26,613 bases of DNA from Mitosporidium daphniae (lineage: Eukaryota > Microsporidia), in the NCBI RefSeq assembly GCF_000760515.2, contig NW_013546156.1, positions 1 to 26,613 of the forward strand, given 5' to 3'. The translations under genes were made by a program, and so were the position numbers. Shown piece by piece: positions 9,881 to 17,808 of the stretch. Each line of letters begins with the position of its first letter. The stretch's first letter is position 1. The notes beneath the pieces were generated by a model. That model made no database searches. It was not told the DNA's origin and saw only the letters and a program-made list of their open reading frames with translations.

Positions 9881-11005
9881 TTAATTTTTCGACATAAGGC
9901 AAATGAAAAATCCATTGCTTCTTGAAGACTCGGGCTCAAATCTGATTGCGCAAGCGGCTCCCTCAACAATCTCAACCAAATGGACGGGATGAAGGTCTTT
10001 TAATTGATAAACATATGGGACCGGCAACAAGAAAGCCGATTTTTCCTGAGCCAAAAAATCTTTTATCACATTTTCATTCTGGGCCTGTGTACGACTATCC
10101 CCAAAACTAGCTTAAAGGGAATATGCTTACCTGCACGTGCAATAAACAAGCATTCCACCTACCCTCAACAAGGAAAATGCAGACTTTAGCAAGGATTTTT
10201 GTGTTTCAATTGTGTTAGTTTCATTTACATCTGTCCAATAAGGCTGCGGATTTGTGTTGGCTCCACATGGGGACAGAGATTTTAGCACATGCTTAATGGA
10301 GCCGTCATGGGTACATTGGGCATCAAGAATAATTTTGTCGTACGCTGGAACCTCCTGGTAATAGCATCTGCGTTTCCGATACTGAGAAGTCGAGTAGAAT
10401 GGCTTCTTAACTTGCAGGTGGAACTCTTTCGCAATAAAATTATCTGGTTTGCAAAGTTGATTTTCTGGAATTGCGATCCCAATTTTTTCTGCAAGGACGT
10501 TCGTGGAATCGCCTTTGAAAAGCCGACACTTGGGGACCTTGATTTTTTTCACCAAAGAAGTGGCATCTCGTAGCCTATGTGCAGAAATATCGATTCCAGT
10601 AACAGATCCAACTCCAGATGTCCCAATAATTGAGGCTGCCAACGAAAGTTTAAGTCCCGGGGCACAACACATGTCAAGGACATGGTCATGTGCTTGGATA
10701 TCCAAAATCCAAATCGCAAAAATAGACGGAAAATCCATGCTAAAAATCTTCCCTTGTTTAAATGGAAGAGAGGACCCTATGTTTATGGACGGATCCATCT
10801 CAAACCATGCCAAAGAGTCGGAAAGATGGTATTTCTTTGCATCAGGAAAGTGCTTCAAAATCGATTCCTCACATGTATCTTGGCATAGCGAGTTAATGGT
10901 AAAGGATCTTGGAATGTTGGCAAGAACCTCGTGAAAATAGGGCGCTGAAGAGAGATTGTTTCTTGATAAAAAATCAAGAAAAAAGGCCGGAAGCGGCCCA
11001 GTCAT
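9881..11005 (-). CDS. NOP2/NSUN-family RNA cytosine-C5 methyltransferase
   Basis: SAM-dependent m5C RNA methyltransferase of the Nol1/Nop2/Sun fold, 366 residues in two exons. Intron 10107-10130 (24 nt) restores VYCTCSFGDSRTQAQNE, which contains the catalytic TC motif VI. Motif I is DHVLDMCCAPGLKLSLAA, the acidic motif follows as GIDISAHRL, and motif IV is YDKIILDAQCTHDGSIKH. The last differs from the common DAPCSG form; the CTHDGS variant puts it outside the standard NOP2, NSUN2 and NSUN5 groups. Which RNA it modifies cannot be told. There is no PUA domain and no long N-terminal extension. It is divergent from the PI31-type gene with a 23 bp spacer. Confidence 0.85.
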
Positions 11006-11028
11006 AAATTCGAAAAAAAATAATTTTT

Positions 11029-11564
11029 ATGAATTCTTTTGCAGCCACCAAAAATGGTGACGATAGCGATGATGATGGACATCAGATGCAGGCGAAGACT
11101 GGATTTAAAAAAGAAACCACATTATCTCCTATAGGCCGTGCGGATATTACAAAGCCTTTTCATAATCCTTCAAATACAAATGCTCCTCTTGAAATAGGCC
11201 GGTCTGATTGGGACCCATTTGCGGCCAGCCAAATTGGCTCCCAATCTTCTGGAATGCTGCTTTCGGGTGCTTCCCTACACAAGGAGGCATCGTCTCCTAG
11301 AATTAAAGGGCTACACCCCGATGCGGTCCCCCCAGGTGTTCGCTTTGATATCATTCATCCTGCCGGAGTGGAGTATGATGGAGACAAGGATCTGCGTCAA
11401 CATCCGTTCCTTCGAGTTTCACGAAGACCATCCTCAACAAGGTTTGAATGATTAATTAAATTATCAGCGGTGATCCCGACAATGATGAGCTGCTTCCGCC
11501 ATCTTCTCAAGGCCCAAAAGCTAGCTTTGGGTTCAATCTACATCGAGGAGGGCCATCATTCTAA
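11029..11564 (+). CDS. PI31-type proteasome regulator, C-terminal region only
   Basis: A 169-residue protein with the PI31 (PSMF1/Fub1) C-terminal proline/glycine-rich region: LEIGRSDWDPF, GMLLSG, LHPDAVPPGVRFDIIHP and, after intron 11442-11467 (26 nt), SGDPDNDELLPP. The family modulates 20S proteasome activity and assembly. The folded N-terminal FP domain that normally precedes this region is missing. The first ATG follows closely after the divergent NSUN-family promoter, so there is no room for it nearby. The usual C-terminal HbYX-like end is also not seen; the protein ends GGPSF. The N-terminus is acidic (DDSDDD). Confidence 0.8.
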
Positions 11565-11715
11565 TACTTGCCATGGCAAAGAAAAACTAGAATTTCAATG
11601 CATCCAAATAAAGCCTTTTCCTTTGAATCGCCGAAATTACTTGGACCCTCCCGGCTAAATTAACTTTCAAAGGTAGAATAATTTGGCGCACCCATTTGGG
11701 AAGATAATTTTGCCA

Positions 11716-12458
11716 TTAATCGTGGTAGAAGTAATGAAAAATATATTTGCCACACAAAACGATACCAACGTAGAAGGCACCCAACCAAAATACGGTCGAT
11801 ACTTTGGATGGGTGCAAAATATCATTGTACAATGCGGCGACTCGTTCGAATCCGTCTGGTGCACCAAACGGCTTTTCAGTATTCGATGTTATAACCCAAT
11901 CGGCAAGTCTTTCTTTCTCATCAAGGGGCATTTGCGTGTTGACTATTTGAAGGGCCTGTTTTCTTTGCAGATCTGGCCTGCGGAATAATAGCCTTTTGAG
12001 CTGGATTTCCTGCGAGCTAAGAGATATAGTAAATAAGCTGGTGGGTACCAAGTGGTAACGATGATTTCTGAAAAAAACATTCCAAGACCCAGCTCAAATA
12101 GAAGCGGGACCTCAACGATGACGGCATCTGTTCCTTTCAGAAAGTTCCAAGCTATCAAAAAAAGCAACCTTCTAAAGACTATGGGATGGATGATGGCCTC
12201 AAGAATCTTTTTTTTTTCCGCTTCGTGAAAGACAATTTTGCCCAAAGCACCCCTGTCCACAATGGTGCACGAGGGATCTTGAAAAATCGATTTTCCAAAA
12301 TTTTCTTCTAGCTTTCTCTTCACTTTAACATCCCCAGATATGATCTCGTGAGTTATTAAGTCAGCATCAAGGATAGGAAATTTCGAATTCTGCCTGAACC
12401 AATTGCACAGGGTTGATTTTCCAGTGGCAATGCCTCCTGTAATTCCGATAATTTTCAT
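11716..12458 (-). CDS. CAB5: Dephospho-CoA kinase with C-terminal membrane segment
   Basis: Last step of coenzyme A synthesis: phosphorylates dephospho-CoA with ATP. 236 residues in two exons; intron 12017-12048 (32 nt) restores VTTCSQEIQLKRLLFRRP. Motifs are the P-loop KIIGITGGIATGKSTLCNWF, LDADLITHEI, HPIVFRRL, VEVPLLFELGL and the C-terminal NTQMPLDEKERLADWVI. The last 30 or so residues add a hydrophobic segment (FWLGAFYVGIVLCGKYIF) that looks like a tail anchor, consistent with membrane association on the ER or mitochondrion. It begins 19 nt after the NBP35 stop on the same strand, across an AT-only spacer (TTAATTAATTAATTAA-like). Confidence 0.92.
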
Positions 12459-12477
12459 TTTAAAATTAATTAATTAA

Positions 12478-13572
12478 TTAATTCATTAATTTATTTACTT
12501 CAGAAAGCGACTCTAATGTGGCGTTGATGATGTCTTGAAATATTGAATAGATAGCGGGATCCTCTTTAAGCATTTCGACTTTGCCCTCGTCGCAGATTTT
12601 TCCAATTAGCGGTTCAATAGGAATGGAGCCTAAAAATCGCAGCCCCATTTTTTTGCATAATATCCGGCAGCCAGATCCCTCAAGTTGCTCAAATAACCCT
12701 GATTGCCTTTTACAAGACGGACAGCAAAAAGAAGACATGTTTTCAACAAGTCCCAAAATGGGAATCGAAACCTTTGTGCAGAAGCTTATTTCCTTTTTTA
12801 CATCGCTAATGGCTAGCTCCTACCTTTATCAATTGCACACAAATAAATACCTGAGGCGTAGAAATAATTATAGAGCTAAGGGTGTATGAGGTATTTTCCT
12901 GCTTCAAAAGTTTTGCTATCGAAATGTGCTCGTCCGAAGTTCCTGGAGGCGTATCAATTATTAGGTAATCAAGTGCCTCTTCTTCAGAATTTGCCCAATT
13001 GACGTCCTTCAGGAATTGCTTAATAAGCCCATTTTTCTTTGGACCTCTCCAAACAACAGCCAACTCATCAGACGGAAGCATATAGGAGATAGATATTACA
13101 GAAAGCGTGTCCAAAACACTTATCGGCTCCAGCCCCATCCCACTTACGTGGAGAGTTTCGCCTAGAGTTCCTGTCATTATTGGGATAGAGGGGCCACAAA
13201 TGTCCAAATCAAGAAGGCCGACCTTATAGTTAGTGACATCCACTTGCTTGGTACTTAGATTCTGCCAATACTGTCGCCAAAAGCGTCGAAATGGTGCTTT
13301 TCCCTACACCGCCTTTCCCAGAAAGGACCAAAATGATATTCTTGACGTGAGCCAAGTTTTCCAGAATCAAAGGTAAATCTACACCGTTTGAATGCGAAAA
13401 CAGACCTTGATCCTGCTCTGCCCCTCCTGTAGTAGATGCGCAAATTGTCTGGTTTGGACATCCTTGGCACGATTCTGCCTTTCCAGCCTCGGTGCTGGTA
13501 GTTCCTGGACAATTTTCTATAGTTCAATCAAAATGGTGGCAAACCAGGTGCCTTATGTGGGAGGGAGGACAT
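12478..13572 (-). CDS. NBP35: Cytosolic Fe-S scaffold P-loop ATPase NBP35 (NUBP1)
   Basis: Scaffold ATPase of cytosolic iron-sulfur protein assembly, working with Cfd1. Four exons give 336 residues. The first exon is only 28 nt and joins across 13517-13544 to give [20 protein letters not shown], then CPNQTICAS, the four-cysteine N-terminal cluster that marks NBP35 rather than Cfd1 or Ind1. Walker A is [15 protein letters not shown]. Intron 13247-13271 (25 nt) joins LLAT to [20 protein letters not shown]. Further motifs are [16 protein letters not shown] and [14 protein letters not shown]. Intron 12820-12850 (31 nt) restores [17 protein letters not shown], and the C-terminal CPSC Fe-S cysteines follow. 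It is divergent from NFU1 with a 19 bp AT-rich spacer, a head-to-head pair of iron-sulfur genes. Confidence 0.94.
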
Positions 13573-13591
13573 TTAAATATTAATTATTTAA

Positions 13592-14404
13592 ATGCCATTC
13601 AAAAGCCTCTCCTCATTGGGCCAACGGTTTCTTTTAAATCGGATTGCCAGGAGAACGCTCTTTATTCATTCCGAGGCAACGCCAAATCCAAGCTCTAGAA
13701 AATTTATTCCCGAGGAAAACGATTCTATTGTACCGTTTTTTAAAAACGAATCATCTTCCTCCCCTGCTTTCGAATGGGGGCTGAAGGAGAACAAAAGAGA
13801 GTTGGAATTACTTTATAACACCAGCGGAAGAAATCCGCCAAAAAGACTAACCACGCTAGCAAACGAACTGTTGCAATTGGATGGGATTTCCAGAATATTT
13901 ATTGGAGTCCGTTTTCTAACAGCTACAAAAGGCCCGGAAACATCTTCAGACTGGGCCCATTTATCGCCTAGAATCACCTCCATCTTGGATTCATACTTTA
14001 CAACAACGCCAACAGAAACAGCGCTCGATGAGGGAAACTTTATTGCGCCAGAAACGCTACAACGTGAAAATGGGGCCACCGTCGACTCTGACCACGAGGA
14101 GGTAACCAAGATGGTGATAGAACTTTTGGACACAAAAGTTCGTCCATACGTTCAGAGCGATGGAGGGGATATTGCCTTTATCGACTATTCCGATGGGATT
14201 GTTAGAGTAAAACTCCACGGGGCGTGTTCGTCATGTGCATCTTCCAGCGAAACCCTGAAGAGGGGAGTCGCTGCCATGATGAAATATTACATCCCAGAGG
14301 TTTTTGATGTTGTTGACGTAAATGAAGAGCCAGGCGGGCTTGATAGCGCGTCTTTGGAGGCTTTTGAGGCCTTTGAAAGTGAGCTGAAGAATAAAAATAA
14401 TTAG
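13592..14404 (+). CDS. NFU1: Mitochondrial Fe-S cluster protein NFU1
   Basis: Late-acting mitochondrial [4Fe-4S] carrier. 270 residues, no intron. An Arg/Leu-rich presequence (MPFKSLSSLGQRFLLNRIAR) is followed by the Nfu N-terminal domain (SEATPNPSSRKFIPE ... LDGISRIFIGVRFLTATK). The NifU C-terminal domain has IELLDTKVRPYVQSDGGDIA, VRVKLHGACSSCASSSETLK (the CSSC cluster ligand) and YYIPEVFDVVDV. The C-terminus is acidic. ATG 13592 is preceded by AT-only sequence shared with the divergent NBP35 gene. Confidence 0.95.
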   Translation: MPFKSLSSLGQRFLLNRIARRTLFIHSEATPNPSSRKFIPEENDSIVPFFKNESSSSPAFEWGLKENKRELELLYNTSGRNPPKRLTTLANELLQLDGISRIFIGVRFLTATKGPETSSDWAHLSPRITSILDSYFTTTPTETALDEGNFIAPETLQRENGATVDSDHEEVTKMVIELLDTKVRPYVQSDGGDIAFIDYSDGIVRVKLHGACSSCASSSETLKRGVAAMMKYYIPEVFDVVDVNEEPGGLDSASLEAFEAFESELKNKNN

Positions 14405-14436
14405 AAGTCGGTACTTGCTCAATAAATTGGCAATGA

Positions 14437-14619
14437 CTAACGCTTCAACAAGCCTGGGACGATCTCAACACAAACACCATTTAGTGTGCAACAAAAAAGG
14501 AAACAACCAGCCAATGCGGAAATATTGCCAATCAAAACCGTCACAAAATGAAATGGCAACGTTCAAAAGGGTTACGAGGGTTTGCGTACTTGTAAATTAG
14601 CCAGACCCACAAAAGACAT
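14437..14619 (-). CDS. Possible small membrane protein with an interrupted frame
   Basis: From the ATG at 14619 the frame reads MSFVGLANLQ. It then meets TAA and TGA within about 30 nt that begin GTACGC. In the same frame it continues as TLPFHFVTVLIGNISALAGC and FLFCC, a clear single membrane segment, ending in PGLLKR and TAG at 14437. The position fits well: 22 bp divergent from bS6m and 32 bp from the NFU1 stop, in what would otherwise be an oddly long 237 bp gap. The interruption has a plausible donor and a GTAAC branch-like site but no AG acceptor. Family unknown. Confidence 0.35.
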
Positions 14620-14641
14620 GTTCGTTATTTTAATTTTCATC

Positions 14642-15029
14642 ATGCCCTTTTATGAGCTCATTTGCATATCCAGGCCAGAGTTAACAAAGGTACTGACAAA
14701 GTGAGCGTTACCATAGGAAGCGTTTGCAAGTGGAATTAAGCGGGCAATTGTATCTATCTTGAAAAAAGAGGCCGTCGTTCACTCAATCAATTACATGGGG
14801 TTGGAGCCGTTGCCATATCGCATGAGAAAAAACTATGAATACCAGTACTTTGGAAGGTAATTTTGAACACGCAGCAAGCAATAGGTACTGGACGTTGAAT
14901 TTTTTCTGCAATCCAACAGGCCTGCTCGCCATAAAGGCTGACCTTGCATCGGATGCAGAAATTATTAGACACCGACTGATTAAAAGGGCTACCAAGCTCC
15001 CCGATTTGCTTCGGGCAAACATCTGCTAA
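14642..15029 (+). CDS. MRPS6: Mitochondrial small-subunit ribosomal protein bS6m
   Basis: 110-residue S6-family protein in three exons. MPFYELICISRPELTK is the standard bS6 opening (MP.YEL..I.RP). Intron 14690-14716 (27 nt) leads to FASGIKRAIVSILKK, then LEPLPYRMRKNYEYQYF (family PLPYR..K). Intron 14857-14884 (28 nt) leads to GRYWTLNFFCNPTGLLAI and DAEIIRHRLIK. ATG 14642 is chosen over the in-frame ATG at 14618 because it gives the family N-terminus and avoids overlap with the divergent small ORF. The gene implies a functioning mitochondrial ribosome. Its stop lies 6 bp from the CDC45 stop. Confidence 0.9.
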
Positions 15030-15035
15030 TAAAAA

Positions 15036-17243
15036 CTATTTTTTGGGTTTATTGCGTGGTTCTGTTAGGGGGAAATAAAACTGTAACCTTTGCATGAAGC
15101 GAGAAAGATCTTTTGAGGCAACCTGGATGGCCCAGGCATTTTCGATGCCATCTGTTCTAACTGAAGAGCCCGTGTCCAGGGCTGCCTTTTTAAATGCAGA
15201 TCCGAACGATCTAGCGTGAGTGATGCAAAAATACATTTTCGGCACAAAATTGTGGTGTTTAGGCGCACATCCGACAACATTATACATTGATGCACCTCTG
15301 ATAAAATGGGCCACCAAAAGAGGCATCTTAATTGGAGAAGAAGATTCCTGAAAATAAGAAAGTAACTTACATTACAATATTCACATAGAAACAGGGACAA
15401 AGAGGCCAATGCAGAATTGCTTGCCCACCAGTCAATTTGGGGACTGGCGATTTCCTTTCCAGTGTCGTCTTTTGAAATGGAAGGGCTGGCTTCTGTTTGG
15501 TCATGAGGAAGGACACACAGCTTGAAGGATTTTATGGTCTTTATCGTTTTGTTTGACAAAAGCATGGATGCTGTTCTATGGATACGCTCCAAATGCGCCT
15601 TTGATAGTTTAAGTCCTCGTTCTAAAATGGAATGCGAGTTTTTGCTACAAATAAAAAACTGGAGATACCCAGAAAAAATGCCCAAAGATAGCAGAAAGTT
15701 GCTTCTGGCAACATTTCTTTCTTTATCCTTTCTTTTGGTGTATGGATACCAAAGGAGGCCTTGAATGGCATGGATGTAGTCAGTTGCGGAGAACTTTATA
15801 TTTGTCGAAAATTTGCGGATAAAAACAGAGATGGTTGGGTTTACAACGCCCTCTTCTGTAAAGCTCTTTTCAACTTGTGAGGCGATTCTTCTTCGTATGG
15901 AGGGCTCCAAAAAGACGTAAGGCTGGTTTGCTTCGGAAAGGGAAACCCTACATTGTCACTGAAATGCATGGGATACCCGATTTTGGCAAGGAAAATCTCA
16001 ATTCGCCGTTTCCCTTTTTCAGACAATGTTTGGAACTTTGAGGCCGAGTGGATAGAATACATTAAAGATTTAAATAAAGTCCAGTGCTTAAAAAGAGATA
16101 AGTTAAGGGAATTTTCTTCCAAATAAATATCGCAATTTCCCAACAGGGTGTTGGAGTTTAGACGTAAAACCTCTTTTTCCAGCAGATTGACATCGTTGAT
16201 GTATCTGTCCAGAGAAATTGTTTGAATTTGAAAAAGCGAGCAAGCTCCCACAATACACGCCCTGAAGATCCATGAACATACAAATAGTGCATACCATAGA
16301 AGCTCATTGTTGGTTTTGACGAGCTGAGAGGCAATGCTGTAAATAAAGCATGATGCGGAGACGCCAACGCCAGTTTCCCGGTCATAGTATGAGTTTACCT
16401 CGGCTTCGGCCTTCAACATGTCGCTTTTGGCCTAGCAATGGGCAGAAACCAACATACCTTTGTGCCGTTTACCCTTGTGCCGTTTGCCATTGTGCTGTTT
16501 GCCATTGTGCCGTTTACCCTTGTGCCGTTTGCCATTGTGCTGTTTGCCATTGTGCCGTTTGCCATTGTACCTCTTTCTTGGGCATTTGGCAGATTTTCTG
16601 TGCATTCATCATCGCTATGATGTTCAGATACCTCACCTTCAGAGTGCGATGAGGCTGGATCCGATTCGTGGTTATTATTTACAATCTACGGTAAAGGCGC
16701 AGTAAATACATTTTCCGTCAGCTGGAAAAAGGGCCACATATATGATGCCGTTGAAAAAAGTTCCCCATCATCAAAAATTTTAACCTAAAATAAGCGAGTA
16801 TTGTGAACTTGTTCCGGAGCAAAAAGATTGTTCAGGTGAACGGGTCTATGGTGGTCGAAAACCACGATACAAGAGCCGTCTGAAAGCGAAAAAATGGCAT
16901 CAAGATCGACAGTTGCGCCGCAGTTTATCATTATCAGATAGCGATGGCCCTAGCGTTGTCAAAGGGCATCAAGGTTTACATCCTGCAGGGGCTCAAAGTA
17001 CTTTTCATTAATTTCGGACAATTCCAAAAAAGATGACAATACAATCAGGTCAAACAAAACAAATTCAGACTGTAAAAGCGCCTATGGGTAACATAATTCA
17101 TATTGGCGTACGATCAATATTTTGGCTGCGCATAACGAGTCCACGTCGGGGGACACCAGTATAAGCAGCGGTTGCGATGACGATCTAACTCCGCTGACAA
17201 TTTGGAGATATACTTCGCGAGCATATTCTATAGAAACTATCAT
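15036..17243 (-). CDS. CDC45: Replication initiation factor CDC45
   Basis: Part of the CMG helicase (Cdc45-MCM-GINS). Eight exons join to 673 residues, near family length. Evidence: LLILVSPDVDSLCAAKIL (the DHH-like fold, family VDALCA..IL), RYLIMINCGATVDL, VVFDHHRPVHL, then an acidic, repeat-bearing linker, SYYDRETGVGVSASCFIYSI, NELLWYAL, LFKHWTLFKSL, KRRIEIFLAKIGYPM, and the C-terminal FGSAFKKAA block. Introns are 17082-17111, 16950-16979, 16785-16808, 16686-16709, 16432-16457, 15923-15951 and 15348-15370 (23 to 30 nt). The family HW.L..S and FG.AFEKAA positions are kept. The linker contains seven 15-bp tandem repeats. A short hydrophobic insert after NELLWYA (LFVCSWIFRAC) could hide another small splice event. 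It is tail-to-tail with bS6m across 6 bp. Confidence 0.92.
16461..16565. repeat. 15-bp minisatellite with 45-bp higher-order pattern in CDC45
   Basis: Seven 15-bp units start at 16461, 16476, 16491, 16506, 16521, 16536 and 16551. They occur in the order A-B-C-A-B-C-B, where A ends ACCCT, B has CCG with GCCAT, and C has CTG with GCCAT. The array therefore grew by duplicating a 45-bp block. It encodes Asn-Gly/Ser-Thr-Met/Arg-Ala/Val pentads in the linker of CDC45. Confidence 0.93.
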
Positions 17244-17808
17244 TCACAGCTGCCAACGGGAGATCAGGAGAACAGGAAAAGGGCGCGCGAGAGTATAAAT
17301 AAGCAAATTAATATGCAACTTCTGGACCTATCTTTTAACAAGGGTTAACAACGCAAGGCTATTATTAGGCACTTGAATTTAATAATTGGCAGCCAAATTT
17401 GTAACCCTTCCCCATGATTATTGGATGCCATTTGACTACGTTACGGAACCCGCTAAATTTCACTTTATCGATTTTTAATGCGGTCGACTTGCAGCACTGC
17501 AGCGCTGCAAACGAGCATGCAAGCATGGCTGCAACCGTGCACATTAATCATTGGACGGAATTAAATAAATTTACATATTCTCAGCTGGCAAAACAATAGG
17601 GTTGGTTAGTGCGTTTGTTTTCAAAAACTTCCAATCACTTAAATTAAAAGTCGGAACATATGTATGCATTTCCTGCTGATTGGTGCCCATAGCAACCAAC
17701 CCTTTGATGTGGATTCATAAGATGTATTATCTTTAGACGAAGTGTATATATTGTTTATCTTTTGCCATTGTTATATAGGATACCCTTCCGTTCTCCTCAT
17801 TGAGAAAT
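17244..17808. other. 565 bp spacer between CDC45 and the KH-domain gene
   Basis: This is the longest gene-free gap inside the dense block and must hold the promoters of both divergent genes. I see no tRNA or known snRNA signature. A 61-codon plus-strand frame at 17414-17599 has no supporting motif. A 10-bp inverted repeat (17598-17607 with 17694-17703) is listed separately. Confidence 0.5.
17598..17703. repeat. Perfect 10-bp inverted repeat, 86-nt loop
   Basis: AGGGTTGGTT at 17598-17607 pairs with AACCAACCCT at 17694-17703. Closing a loop of about 86 nt, it could be the terminal stem of a small structured RNA of about 106 nt, or a chance match. No known RNA family was recognised inside the loop. 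Confidence 0.35.

Noticed and set aside
12478-13572. Ind1 or Cfd1 identity for the P-loop Fe-S protein
   Set aside because: After adding the short first exon the four-cysteine N-terminal cluster is present, which is specific to NBP35/NUBP1.
16262-16281. A 20-nt GT..AG intron in CDC45 after NELLWYALF
   Set aside because: It is shorter than all others and would shift the frame away from the conserved downstream RYINDVNLLEKEVLRL; a second compensating intron was not found.
16461-16565. CRISPR-like array
   Set aside because: Units are contiguous 15-mers without spacers and lie in frame inside CDC45; the setting is eukaryotic.
17414-17599. 61-codon plus-strand ORF as a gene
   Set aside because: No motif, no close neighbour relation, and the length is expected by chance in a 565-bp gap.
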